NCBI GenBank assembly: GCA_902773045.1
Contig: CACYDE010000192.1
Span: 1-19,885 of the forward strand
DNA length: 19,885 nt
Direction: 5' to 3'
Source of the DNA: an uncultured Ruminococcus sp.
Lineage (GTDB): Bacteria; Bacillota; Clostridia; Oscillospirales; Acutalibacteraceae
This document shows positions 1 to 7,672 of this stretch, piece by piece (the stretch's first letter is position 1; the number at the start of each line of letters is the position of its first letter). Under the pieces are notes generated by a model that worked only from the letters and a program-made list of their open reading frames with translations, was not told the origin of the DNA and ran no database searches. The position numbers were made by a program, and so were the translations under genes.

Positions 1-442
1 TTCGGGCGTATTTCAAGGACGATGACACAGCCATGCGTGCGCCTGCGCGCCGAACTTGTCTGGATATTTGTTTGGTTTGCTATAGTACCGGTTGAATGGG
101 TTCGGTGCGATAGCCCCGATGGGTTAGAGGGCGAAGCCCTCTAACCCGAAAGCAGCCTTTCCCTTGAGGGAAAGGGGGTTGGGGGTATGGGTGACGGCTA
201 AAGCTTTGATCGAAGAATAAGCTTGGATTCGATAGCGAAAATTATTCTTTACATCGACAACCCACGACAGACTCTACGTTCATTGTAATTTTCAATATGG
301 GAAATTTGAGTCATTAAGTTATACACAACAGGTTGTGCTGCCATTAAGTCATGTTCCTTAGTATCGGCAGCCCGAGATAAATACTGCTTAAATAATATTT
401 ACTATGCCGTCGAAGGACGGTTTACAGATTCGAGGTTTTAGT
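1..442. other. Gene-free left flank
   Basis: No convincing gene is visible. Frame 1 is open from the left edge to a TAA at 142-144 (47 codons), but the peptide resembles nothing I know and runs into a hairpin, so I do not call it. The stretch holds the double hairpin at 121-175 and a small inverted repeat (cacaac/gttgtg) near 324-337. An ATG at 404 is in frame with the next gene but has no ribosome binding site. I see no good promoter for the downstream gene. Confidence 0.6.
121..175. repeat. Double-hairpin intergenic element
   Basis: Two perfect hairpins lie eight bases apart. The first (121-147) has 12-bp arms gggttagagggc/gccctctaaccc around a GAA loop. The second (156-175) has 8-bp arms cctttccc/gggaaagg around TTGA. 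Neither is followed by a T-run, so they are not ordinary intrinsic terminators on the + strand. The style (short perfect arms, tiny loops, in series) matches the triple hairpin at 5845-5918, suggesting a family of dispersed intergenic elements. No gene-like content is seen. Confidence 0.7.
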
Positions 443-883
443 ATGTCCGAATTTAAGAATGTTGAGATCAGACCTATGACAATAGACGATTATGACGAGA
501 TCTTTGCAATGTGGCAGATCACCACGAAAAGAGCGTTGTCCGAAGCGGACAGCAGGGAAAATATTGATTTCTATCTGAAAAGAAATCCCGGAATGTCCCA
601 GGTCGCAGTCGTTGACGGGAAAATAGTCGGAACCGTTCTTTGCGGTCATGACGGAAGAAGAGGATTCATTCATCACATGGCTGTTGCGGAGAATTACAGA
701 CGTCATAATATTGCGAAAAAAATGGCGAAGACCGCGCTCGACGCTCTTTCAAACGAAGGCATTTCCAAAACCCATATTTTCTGTTACACAAACAACAATC
801 TCGGTCAGAGCTTTTGGACGGCCCTGGGCTGGCAAAAGAGAGATGATGTATTCGTATTTTCATATACGTACAAAAAAGAATAG
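443..883 (+). CDS. GNAT family N-acetyltransferase (YpeA-like)
   Basis: This 146-residue protein should transfer an acetyl group from acetyl-CoA to an unidentified amine in the cytoplasm. The GNAT core is visible: an N-terminal IRPMTIDDYDEI segment, the central strand with VVDGKIVGTVLCGHDGRRG, the acetyl-CoA binding motif A around HMAVAENYRRHNIAKKM (a degenerate R/QxxGxG loop), and a C-terminal SFWTALGWQKRDDV motif B. The GHDGRRG...AVAENYR pattern reminds me of the YpeA/RimI-like branch. The start is placed at the ATG at 443 because GAGG lies seven bases upstream; an in-frame ATG at 404 would add 13 residues but lacks a binding site. The stop codon merges with the ribosome binding site of the next gene, so the two are probably co-transcribed. 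Its position before argD and argF raises, without proving, a role in N-acetylglutamate formation. Confidence 0.85.
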   Translation: MSEFKNVEIRPMTIDDYDEIFAMWQITTKRALSEADSRENIDFYLKRNPGMSQVAVVDGKIVGTVLCGHDGRRGFIHHMAVAENYRRHNIAKKMAKTALDALSNEGISKTHIFCYTNNNLGQSFWTALGWQKRDDVFVFSYTYKKE

Positions 884-895
884 GGGAGTTGTTTA

Positions 896-3800
896 ATGAA
901 AGCAACAACGTTAAGATCAGGCGAGAGGAAAAAAACAAATTACGCTTTGAGGGCTTTCGTCTGGGGTGCGGTCATAGCTGCGGTTTTCATTGTTCCATGT
1001 ATGATAAAAGATCATGGAATGTATCTCTATGCAGGTGACTTTAACGCACAGGTGATCCCTTTTTATCAGGTGATGAGCGCTGCGATAAAGAACGGCGAAT
1101 GGGGTTGGAACTGGTATACGGATCTTGGAACTTCCTTTGTGGGAGCGTATTCGTTTTACAATCTGGGAAGTCCGTTTTTCTGGATCCTTGTTCCTTTTCC
1201 CGTTGATTCCATACCATATCTGCTGGGACCGCTGACGATCGTGAAATTCGGTTTATCGTCCCTCAATGCTTATATTTTTCTGAGGCGTTACACAAAAGAT
1301 AAGAATAATGCCGTGATCGGGGCAATGCTTTATGCCTTTTCGGGATTTGCGATCTATGGAATGGTTTTCCATTTCAGCGACGCTCTTGTCTTTTTCCCGC
1401 TTCTTCTGGTTTCTCTCGATTCGCTTATTTATGAAAATAAACGAGGAAGATTTGCCTTTATGGTTGCGTTGTGCGCGTTTGTCAATTACTACTTTTTCAT
1501 GGCGGAGGCTGTTTTCTGTGCGATATACTGGATCGTAAGGCTTGCGTCGAAAAGCTACAAATGCGCTGCGAAGGACGTTGTCTATACAATCATAGAGGCG
1601 ATACTCGGAGCGGGAATGGGTCTGATAATACTTCTTCCGTCGATATATCATGTCATCGGAAACTCGCGTATAAGCGCGGAAGACTTTACCGGGTGGAAAT
1701 ATTGGTTTTACGCCAATTCAAGCGCGTATGCGGAGATACTTCTTTCGTTCTTCGTTCCTCCCGAACTTGCAAATCAGGATATTTATGTTCCCGGATACGA
1801 CAGCGCGTGGAAATCAATAAATGCTTTTCTTCCGCTTTTCGGAATGGCAGGAGTTTTTGCCGTTCTGTTCAACAAGAACCGCAACAAATGGATGCGTGTG
1901 TTTTACGCTGTATGCGGACTGTTTATGTTCATTCCGGTTTTGAACAGTTCGTTTCAGATGTTTTCAAACTTTGACTATCACCGCTGGTTTTTCATGCTGC
2001 TTCTCATCATGTCGATGGGTTCCGTGACGGCTTTGGAGGATCCTTCCACAAAGTGGAAAAAAGCGATCGTTTGCGATATGGTTTGTACGATCGTTATCGC
2101 TTTGATAATCGGTTTCACTCCGGAAAAAATCACGACCGGCATTATCCCCAAGACGCAGATAGGACTTTCGGGTTCTACAGCGCATTTCTGGATATACATA
2201 TCCGTTGCAATGATAAATATTGCGATCCTGACGCTTTTTATCAAAGAATACAAAAAGAACAAAGCAGCGTTTAAACGTCTGGGTGCTTTGATAACCGCAG
2301 TGGCTGTCATGATAACCATGTCGTCGTCGTTTGTTTTTATGAAAATCATAGGCGATGAAAGTACGGATATCGTCGGAATGAACATTCTCAACAAGGGCAA
2401 TGAGATAAAAATCGACGATATTCAGGATTGGCGCTCCGATGTTGTAACGCTTACCAGCTACAGTACAAAAGTGTTCGACAGCGAAAATGTTGAGAGTGAT
2501 GATTATGCGATAATAAAGGAACAGGGAGATAAATACATTGAAAGTCTCACGCTGAATAAAGACTCTGTTTATTATGACGGCGATGATAACCTGACTATGT
2601 TCTGGCGGATCCCCGGATTCCAGTGCTTCCATAGTACAATCAACACGTCTGTCATTGATTTTCTTCAAGACGGGTTCAATATGACCCGACAAACGCTCAC
2701 CGACTGGTCGATGGGTATGTACGGATTGAGAAGTTTCTTTTCCGTAAAATATCTGTTCAATCATGAGGAAACTTCGCTGAAGATCGAAGACGAAACAGGG
2801 GATTGTATCCTTCCCGGCTGGGAATATTACGACACCCAAAACGGATACGATATATACGAAAACAAGTATGTTCTTCCGATGGGGCTTACTTATGATAAAT
2901 ATATTTCCTTCATGGATTTCGAAGAGATCCCCGTTCAATACAGACATATTGTAATGCTTGACGCTTACGTTGCATCGTCTTTTGAGGAGATGTTTGACTG
3001 CGCAGCGCTCGGAATGGATCAGGTTATTTCCGAGGACTATGATTTTACTCAGGAGGAATATTTCAAATTCTGTGAAGAAAGACAGAAAACCGCTTGTTCC
3101 GAATTTACACGTGACAAAAAAGGCTTTGAAGCAAAAATTACAACAGGCGATACCGACAAGCTCGTTGTTTTCACTGTTCCTTATGACAAGGGCTGGAAGG
3201 CAACCGTAAACGGAGAAAAGGCTGAGATCAAAAAAGCCGATTACGGTTTTGTCGGTATTGTCGTTCCTGCGAATACAGAGAACACGATCAGAGTCGATTA
3301 TCATATTCCGGGTGTGGTTTACGGCGCATTTTCTTCCGCGGCGTGTCTTTTCATTCTTTTGATCTACCTTGCGATGATGAAGATCAGAGAGGGCGGAGAT
3401 GAGAACGAGAAGTCCGAAGAACAGTCTGCAAAGAGTACTTCCGAAAACTCCGATAAAAACGACGAAGCCGAGACCGAAAATAAAGAAGACGCCGAAAAAT
3501 CCGAACAGCCGGAGCCCGACGAAGAGGACATCACCGTGTTTGATATCGTCAAGCAGACCGAAGAACAGACTATGATGAACGTTTACAGCCGCGTTCCGGT
3601 TATTCTCAACAGCGGTTACGGTTCGGTGGCTTATGATTACGACAGCAAAAAATACATTGACTTCACTTCGGGAATCGGCGTTAATGCTCTCGGCTTCTCG
3701 AACGGAAGCTGGAGTGAGGCGGTGGAAAAGCAGCTTCATGAGGTTCAGCATGCTTCGAATCTTTACTACAATATAACACAGATCCAGCTTGCGGAAACGC

Positions 3801-4714
3801 TCTGTTCAAAAACAGGATTCAGCAAAGCTTTCTTTGCGAATTCGGGAGCCGAAGCAAACGAAGCTGCGATCAAGCTTGTCAGAAAGTACGGAAGCGACAA
3901 GTACGGCGAGGAGCATACTCATATCGTGACGCTGGAAAATTCGTTCCACGGAAGAACGATAACAACACTCGCAGCAACAGGTCAGGATGTTTTCCACAAG
4001 TATTTCACTCCGTTCACGGAAGGATTCAGCTACGCTAAAGCCAACGATATGGACAGCGTGAGATCTAAGGTTACGGAAAATACCTGCGCCGTTATGATCG
4101 AACTTATTCAGGGCGAGGGAGGAGTCAATCCGCTTGACCGCAAGTTTGTCGAGGAACTCGGAAAGTTCTGTGACGAGCGTGATATTATTCTTGTCGTTGA
4201 TGAGATCCAGACGGGCGTGGGACGAACCGGAAAGCTTTACTGCTATGAAAATTACGGAATCACTCCCGATGTGATAACTTCGGCTAAGGCGCTGGGCGGC
4301 GGTTTGCCGCTGTCGGCTTGTCTTTGCGGCGAAAAGCTCAAGGATGTCATGACCCCGGGAACGAACGGAACTACCTTCGGCGGAAACCCTGTCGCATGCG
4401 CAGGCGCGGAGAAGATAATAGATATCGTTTCCGATGAGGAATTCCTTGAAGAGGTTCGCGAAAAGGGCGAATACATGAGAAGACGTATCGCTGAGATCAA
4501 GGGTGTGAAGGAAGTCAGAGGAATGGGTCTGATGATCGGCGTGGTTCTTGAAAAAGGCAACGCCAAGGAAGTAATGCTGAAATGTGCCGAGAATGGACTT
4601 CTTGTTCTCACCGCAAAGAATCTTATCAGATTGCTTCCGCCTTTGAATATTGAATACATGGATATTGACGAGGGACTTGAGATCCTTGAAAAGGTAATAT
4701 CCGAAACTCTATAA
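896..4714 (+). CDS. argD: YfhO-type membrane protein fused to acetylornithine aminotransferase (ArgD)
   Basis: One uninterrupted frame of 1272 codons carries two unrelated proteins. Residues about 1-830 are a YfhO-family polytopic protein (GT-C-like glycosyltransferase, linked in Bacillus to lipoteichoic acid glycosylation): TM1 near 17-37, the loop motif AGDFNAQVIPF with Asp48, many further membrane segments up to about 500, a large extracytoplasmic domain, the family's PYDKGWKATVNG motif at 762-773 and a last membrane segment near 806-828. Residues about 829-880 are an acidic E/K/S/D-rich linker. Residues 881-1272 are a complete class III PLP aminotransferase of ArgD type: NSGAEANE (Asn982), SFHGRT, DEIQTGVGRTG (Asp1102), PLP lysine in SAKALGGG (Lys1131) and TTFGGNPVACA. 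ArgD converts N-acetylglutamate semialdehyde plus glutamate to N-acetylornithine. GGGGAG seven bases before the ATG supports the start. argF follows directly. Whether the product is a real fusion or two nested translation products is open (see 3521-3538). Confidence 0.88.
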   Translation: MKATTLRSGERKKTNYALRAFVWGAVIAAVFIVPCMIKDHGMYLYAGDFNAQVIPFYQVMSAAIKNGEWGWNWYTDLGTSFVGAYSFYNLGSPFFWILVPFPVDSIPYLLGPLTIVKFGLSSLNAYIFLRRYTKDKNNAVIGAMLYAFSGFAIYGMVFHFSDALVFFPLLLVSLDSLIYENKRGRFAFMVALCAFVNYYFFMAEAVFCAIYWIVRLASKSYKCAAKDVVYTIIEAILGAGMGLIILLPSIYHVIGNSRISAEDFTGWKYWFYANSSAYAEILLSFFVPPELANQDIYVPGYDSAWKSINAFLPLFGMAGVFAVLFNKNRNKWMRVFYAVCGLFMFIPVLNSSFQMFSNFDYHRWFFMLLLIMSMGSVTALEDPSTKWKKAIVCDMVCTIVIALIIGFTPEKITTGIIPKTQIGLSGSTAHFWIYISVAMINIAILTLFIKEYKKNKAAFKRLGALITAVAVMITMSSSFVFMKIIGDESTDIVGMNILNKGNEIKIDDIQDWRSDVVTLTSYSTKVFDSENVESDDYAIIKEQGDKYIESLTLNKDSVYYDGDDNLTMFWRIPGFQCFHSTINTSVIDFLQDGFNMTRQTLTDWSMGMYGLRSFFSVKYLFNHEETSLKIEDETGDCILPGWEYYDTQNGYDIYENKYVLPMGLTYDKYISFMDFEEIPVQYRHIVMLDAYVASSFEEMFDCAALGMDQVISEDYDFTQEEYFKFCEERQKTACSEFTRDKKGFEAKITTGDTDKLVVFTVPYDKGWKATVNGEKAEIKKADYGFVGIVVPANTENTIRVDYHIPGVVYGAFSSAACLFILLIYLAMMKIREGGDENEKSEEQSAKSTSENSDKNDEAETENKEDAEKSEQPEPDEEDITVFDIVKQTEEQTMMNVYSRVPVILNSGYGSVAYDYDSKKYIDFTSGIGVNALGFSNGSWSEAVEKQLHEVQHASNLYYNITQIQLAETLCSKTGFSKAFFANSGAEANEAAIKLVRKYGSDKYGEEHTHIVTLENSFHGRTITTLAATGQDVFHKYFTPFTEGFSYAKANDMDSVRSKVTENTCAVMIELIQGEGGVNPLDRKFVEELGKFCDERDIILVVDEIQTGVGRTGKLYCYENYGITPDVITSAKALGGGLPLSACLCGEKLKDVMTPGTNGTTFGGNPVACAGAEKIIDIVSDEEFLEEVREKGEYMRRRIAEIKGVKEVRGMGLMIGVVLEKGNAKEVMLKCAENGLLVLTAKNLIRLLPPLNIEYMDIDEGLEILEKVISETL
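3521..3538 (+). promoter_or_regulatory. Possible internal ribosome binding site and GTG start for ArgD alone
   Basis: Inside the long frame, GAAGAGG (3521-3527) lies eight bases before an in-frame GTG (3536-3538, codon 881). Starting here would give a free 392-residue ArgD, the usual size for the family, with a normal N-terminal extension before NVYSRVPVILNSG. The site sits at the end of the acidic linker. It may allow separate synthesis of soluble ArgD in addition to, or instead of, the membrane fusion. The purine-rich E/D/K codons of the linker could also produce such a motif by chance. Confidence 0.4.
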
Positions 4715-4722
4715 TAAAAAAT

Positions 4723-4767
4723 CAGCGCGGAACGGTTCGGGCGAATTTGCGGCCGTTCCGCCGGCTG
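4723..4767 (+). other. Intercistronic hairpin between argD and argF
   Basis: A 9-bp perfect inverted repeat, gcggaacgg (4727-4735) and ccgttccgc (4753-4761), is extended by cagc/gctg (4723-4726, 4764-4767) across a two-base bulge. No T-run follows, so full termination is unlikely. It could protect mRNA ends, attenuate argF, or be a weak processing site. It ends only a few bases before the argF ribosome binding site. Confidence 0.55.
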
Positions 4768-4788
4768 AATCGGGAAAGGATGATAACA

Positions 4789-5694
4789 ATGAAACATTTA
4801 TTAAAGCTTCTTGATTGGTCGGGCGAGGATATCAATGAGGTGCTCAATCTTGCCGATCAGCTCAAATACGAGCAGAAGCACGGGATCGCAAAAAAATATC
4901 TTGAGGGAAAAACTCTCGGAATGATTTTTGAAAAGGCAAGCACAAGAACGAGAGTAAGTTTTGAGGTCGGAATGTTCCAGCTCGGCGGCTCTGCTCTTTT
5001 CCTTTCAAGCAATAATACTCAGATCGGCAGAGGAGAACCTGTTGAAGATACAGCGAGAGTTCTTTCACGTTACCTTGACGGTATCATGATAAGAACATTT
5101 GAGCAAAGCGAGGTTGAGTCGCTTGCGCAATACGGTTCCATTCCGATCATCAACGGACTCACCGATTTCTGTCACCCATGTCAGGTTCTTGCCGATCTTA
5201 TGACTATCAGAGAGATCAAGGGTCGTCTTGACGGTCTTAAAATGAGCTTTATAGGCGACGGAAACAACATGATGAATTCGCTTATTGTCGGAGCGTTGAA
5301 ATCGGGAATGTCTATTTCGGTTGCATGCCCTGAAAATTACGAGCCGGACGCAAAGGTGGTTGAGTTTGCAAAAGAATACGGCGACAAGTTCAAGATGTTC
5401 AGAACTCCGAAGGAAGCGGTTGTCGATGCGGATGTTGTTATCACCGACGTTTGGGCTTCGATGGGTCAGGAGGAAGAAGCTCAGATCCGCGCCAAGGCTT
5501 TTGAGGGTTATCAGGTCAACGATGAACTTATGAGTCTCGCCAAGGAGGACGCAGTCGTTCTTCACTGCCTGCCTGCTCACAGAGGCGAAGAGATCACCGC
5601 AGAAGTTTTCGAAGCGCATGCGGATGAGATATTTGAAGAAGCCGAAAACAGACTTCACGCTCAGAAGGCTGTTATGGTTTACCTGATGAGATAA
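4789..5694 (+). CDS. argF: Ornithine carbamoyltransferase
   Basis: This 301-residue enzyme transfers the carbamoyl group of carbamoyl phosphate to ornithine, giving citrulline, in cytoplasmic arginine biosynthesis. Family motifs are all present: the carbamoyl-phosphate site KASTRTRVSFEVG near residue 45, HPCQVLADLMT for ornithine/carbamoyl binding, the DVWASMGQE loop, and the catalytic HCLPAHRGEEI with Cys. Length is normal (300-320). I start at the ATG at 4789, nine bases after the AAAGG at 4775-4779. An ATG at 4780 touches that site and is unlikely, and upstream TTG extension is not homologous to the family. It lies 74 bases after argD with only a hairpin between, so the two are probably one transcript, and both act in ornithine-to-arginine synthesis. 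A terminator follows. Confidence 0.96.
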   Translation: MKHLLKLLDWSGEDINEVLNLADQLKYEQKHGIAKKYLEGKTLGMIFEKASTRTRVSFEVGMFQLGGSALFLSSNNTQIGRGEPVEDTARVLSRYLDGIMIRTFEQSEVESLAQYGSIPIINGLTDFCHPCQVLADLMTIREIKGRLDGLKMSFIGDGNNMMNSLIVGALKSGMSISVACPENYEPDAKVVEFAKEYGDKFKMFRTPKEAVVDADVVITDVWASMGQEEEAQIRAKAFEGYQVNDELMSLAKEDAVVLHCLPAHRGEEITAEVFEAHADEIFEEAENRLHAQKAVMVYLMR

Positions 5695-5713
5695 TTTTTA
5701 TATAATTCGGAAG

Positions 5714-5745
5714 AAGGAGAGATCGAAAGGTTTCTCCTTTTATTT
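5714..5745 (+). terminator. Intrinsic terminator after argF
   Basis: Arms aaggagaga (5714-5722) and tttctcctt (5731-5739) form a 9-bp stem with one G-U pair, followed by TTATTTTT. It sits 20 bases after the argF stop and should end the arg transcript. Confidence 0.8.
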
Positions 5746-5844
5746 TTGGTATTGAATTTTGACGAGAAATAGTTTATCATTATTATAAATGAGCAATTTT
5801 GAAAATTTCACAAAAAGCTTGAAATAGGACAATTGAAGTTTTGC

Positions 5845-5918
5845 CCCTCTTTTTTCAAAAAAGAGGGCGGTTTCCAAAGTCAGAGACTTTGGCGGACTTT
5901 TAAGGGCAGCGTCCTTAA
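5845..5918. repeat. Triple-hairpin intergenic element
   Basis: Three perfect or near-perfect hairpins stand in series. The first (5845-5867) has 11-bp arms ccctctttttt/aaaaaagaggg. The second (5874-5892) has 8-bp arms ccaaagtc/gactttgg around AGA. The third (5900-5918) has 8-bp arms ttaagggc/gcgtccttaa-type with one G-U pair around a three-base loop. The spacing (6 and 7 bases) and small loops are regular. This looks like a dispersed, non-coding structured repeat rather than a terminator for argF, which already has one. Confidence 0.65.
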
Positions 5919-6036
5919 CGATGTATCGCTCCGGAAAAAATGACGCTGTGCGGCATTTTTATAAAACATTTGTGCATTTTGACTATTGTTTAATGGATTA
6001 GCTCATTTATGGTTACAAAACTAAAAGAGGTGTTTT

Positions 6037-6813
6037 ATGGATATTCAGAACTTATACGAAAAATTACGAACACTTTCGCAGATCGAGGCTCTTGCTCTCG
6101 GCGGTTCACGTTCCGGCGGAAACGAGGACAAACAGTCGGACTACGATCTTTATGCTTATATCACAGAGAATATCGACAACGAAGTCAGAGAAAAGCTTCT
6201 TGCGCCTATTTGCGAAAGAATGGAAATAGGAAATCATTATTGGGAGTTTGAGGATAATATTGTTCTCAGCGGCGGAATAAGCGTTGATATAATTTACAGG
6301 AAGATCGATGATTTTGAAAGGATCATGTCATTTGTCGTCGAAAAGTGTCAGCCTATGAACGGATATACGACCTGCTTCTGGCACAATCTCAAAAACAGTA
6401 AGATAATTTTTGATAAAACTGGAAAATTCACCGAGTTCCGGAAAAGATTTGATGTCCCTTATCCCGAGCAGCTCAAAAAGGCAATAATCGAAAGGAATAT
6501 GAAGCTTCTGAGCGGCTGTCTGCCGTCTTATGACAAACAGATCACAAAGGCATACGACCGTCATGATTATGTCAGCATTAATCACAGAGTTGCCGCATTC
6601 CTTGAAAGTTACTTCGATGTGATATTTGCCGTCAACGAAATGACTCACCCCGGTGAGAAAAAGCTTGTGAAATATTGCAGGAACAACTGTAAGAAGCTGC
6701 CCGAAAATTTTGAGGGGAATATTGACGGGCTTTTTGAATATATGTTTCAATATGATGTTTCCGATATTCTGGAAAGTATGGTTGAAAATCTGAAAAAAAT
6801 AATCGACGCATGA
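6037..6813 (+). CDS. Nucleotidyltransferase-fold protein (DUF4037-like)
   Basis: This 258-residue protein has a polymerase-beta type nucleotidyltransferase domain at its N-terminus: LGGSRSGG (21-28), the metal-binding pair SDYDLY with Asp35 and Asp37, and a third carboxylate Asp84 in GISVDIIYR. The catalytic triad is therefore intact and the protein should transfer a nucleotidyl group. The substrate cannot be read from sequence. The C-terminal half (about 120-258) is helical, includes LESYFDVIFAVNEMTHPGEKKLVKY, and resembles the helical domain of DUF4037 and aminoglycoside adenylyltransferase-like proteins. It stands alone, without an obvious HEPN partner gene beside it, so a MNT/HEPN toxin pair is not supported. 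RBS AAGAGGTG precedes the ATG. A small-molecule or tRNA nucleotidyltransferase, or antibiotic-modifying enzyme, are alternatives. Confidence 0.8.
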   Translation: MDIQNLYEKLRTLSQIEALALGGSRSGGNEDKQSDYDLYAYITENIDNEVREKLLAPICERMEIGNHYWEFEDNIVLSGGISVDIIYRKIDDFERIMSFVVEKCQPMNGYTTCFWHNLKNSKIIFDKTGKFTEFRKRFDVPYPEQLKKAIIERNMKLLSGCLPSYDKQITKAYDRHDYVSINHRVAAFLESYFDVIFAVNEMTHPGEKKLVKYCRNNCKKLPENFEGNIDGLFEYMFQYDVSDILESMVENLKKIIDA

Positions 6814-6867
6814 TGAGCGCAGACCGCCGCTTTGAGTTATCCGTATATTTTTATCGTTTCCGATTCG

Positions 6868-6896
6868 TTGACTTATCTTCGATTTAATGATATAAT
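6868..6896 (+). promoter_or_regulatory. SigmaA-type promoter of thrH
   Basis: TTGACT (6868-6873) and TATAAT (6891-6896) are separated by exactly 17 bases. The predicted start near 6903 leaves a short leader of about 25 bases with AGAAAGGAAG as ribosome binding site, so thrH has simple expression from its own promoter. Confidence 0.9.
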
Positions 6897-6928
6897 TGGT
6901 CGTATAAAGTCAGAAAGGAAGAAATTTT

Positions 6929-7531
6929 ATGTATATTACTTGTTTGGATCTTGAAGGAGTTCTTGTCCCCGAAATTTGGATAGCTTTTGCGAATGCGGCG
7001 GGAATTCCCGAACTGAAAAAAACCACTCGTGACGAGCCGGATTACAACAAGCTTATGAATTACAGATTAAATATACTTAAAGAACACGGACTCGGATTAA
7101 AGGAGATTCAGGAGGTCATTGCCGGGATAGATCCGATGCCGGGGGCTAAGGAGTTCCTTGACGAGCTTCGTTCGATCTGTCAGGTCATCATTATAAGCGA
7201 TACTTTCACTCAGTTTGCCTCGCCGCTTATGAAGAAGCTCGGCTGGCCGACGATATTCTGTAATTCCCTCGAGGTTGCGGAAAACGGCGAAGTGACCGGT
7301 TTTAAAATGAGAGTCGAGAATTCTAAGTATACAACGGTCAAGGCTCTCCAGTCTATCGGTTATGAAACCATTGCAAGCGGAGACAGCTACAACGATCTCG
7401 GCATGATAAAAGCGAGCAAAGCAGGTTTCCTTTTTAAAAGCACGGATAAGATCAAGGCCGATAATCCGGAGCTGCCGGCTTTTGAAACGTATGACGAGCT
7501 TTTAAACGCAATAAAGAACGCTATGATTTAA
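6929..7531 (+). CDS. thrH: Phosphoserine phosphatase / homoserine phosphotransferase (ThrH-type HAD protein)
   Basis: This 200-residue cytoplasmic HAD-family enzyme closely resembles ThrH, known from Pseudomonas to dephosphorylate phosphoserine and to move the phosphate to homoserine. It would thus serve serine synthesis and possibly threonine synthesis. Motif I is CLDLEGVLVPEIW, with nucleophile Asp7 and Glu9 in place of the usual second Asp, as in ThrH. Motif II is IISDTF (Ser90), motif III lysine is Lys133, and motif IV is GDSYND (Asp152, Asp156). The cap contains the ThrH-typical TTRDEPDYNKLMNYRLNIL. Length matches the family (about 200). It has its own promoter and is followed by the promoter of glutamine synthetase, so it is probably monocistronic. 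Confidence 0.93.
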   Translation: MYITCLDLEGVLVPEIWIAFANAAGIPELKKTTRDEPDYNKLMNYRLNILKEHGLGLKEIQEVIAGIDPMPGAKEFLDELRSICQVIIISDTFTQFASPLMKKLGWPTIFCNSLEVAENGEVTGFKMRVENSKYTTVKALQSIGYETIASGDSYNDLGMIKASKAGFLFKSTDKIKADNPELPAFETYDELLNAIKNAMI

Positions 7532-7580
7532 CAACAAAAGTTTGATTCCAATCTTTTGAATGTTTGTTTAATTTTAGCCC

Positions 7581-7609
7581 TTGACTTATTTCGGAGATTG
7601 TTATATAAT
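7581..7609 (+). promoter_or_regulatory. SigmaA-type promoter of glutamine synthetase
   Basis: TTGACT (7581-7586) and TATAAT (7604-7609) are separated by 17 bases. Predicted transcription start is about 7616, giving a leader of about 90 bases that carries the attenuator at 7623-7672. Confidence 0.9.
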
Positions 7610-7622
7610 TCAAGTGTAGAAA

Positions 7623-7672
7623 ACAGCAAAGGCGCTGTGGATGTTTTAAGAAATGTCCATAGTGCCTTTTTT
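7623..7672 (+). promoter_or_regulatory. Leader attenuator (terminator with competing hairpin) of glutamine synthetase
   Basis: Between promoter and start codon lies a full intrinsic terminator. The stem of about 19 bp (7628-7646 with 7651-7669, several G-U pairs) has a four-base TAAG loop and runs into a T tract (7667-7672). Its 5' arm overlaps a competing small hairpin, acagc (7623-7627)/gctgt (7634-7638), with a six-base loop AAAGGC. The two structures cannot form together, so the gene should be off unless the small hairpin is stabilised or the terminator is bypassed. The loop has A at position 1 and G at position 4, as I recall for ANTAR antiterminator targets, but only one such hairpin fits in the leader. 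Confidence 0.75.

Larger units (their letters stand above)
5695..6036. other. Intergenic stretch between argF and the nucleotidyltransferase gene
   Basis: Holds the argF terminator (5714-5745), an AT-rich segment, the triple-hairpin element (5845-5918) and the leader of the next gene. A weak promoter candidate is TTGACG at 5759-5764 with TATTAT or TATAAA 16-19 bases on. A TTGACT at 5979-5984 has no matching -10. AAGAGGTG just before the ATG at 6037 is a good ribosome binding site. No open reading frame is convincing. Confidence 0.6.

Noticed and set aside
1..144. 3' end of an upstream coding gene in frame 1
   Set aside because: The 47-codon peptide has no recognisable motif and its end is formed by the perfect hairpin at 121-147, so evidence for coding is lacking.
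1964..3751. Long (595-codon) open frame on the minus strand opposite the YfhO domain
   Set aside because: It lies wholly inside a gene with clear family motifs, has no recognisable domains, and its composition reflects the complementary codons.
4747..4788. Earlier TTG or ATG starts (4747, 4780) for argF
   Set aside because: The extension would run through the intercistronic hairpin and the ribosome binding site, and it is not part of the family's N-terminus.
6037..6813. MNT/HEPN toxin-antitoxin module
   Set aside because: No adjacent HEPN gene is present; the neighbours are argF (terminated) and thrH with its own promoter.
7532..7580. Terminator after thrH
   Set aside because: Only a weak caaaag/cttttg pairing with a 12-base loop is visible and no proper T-run follows.
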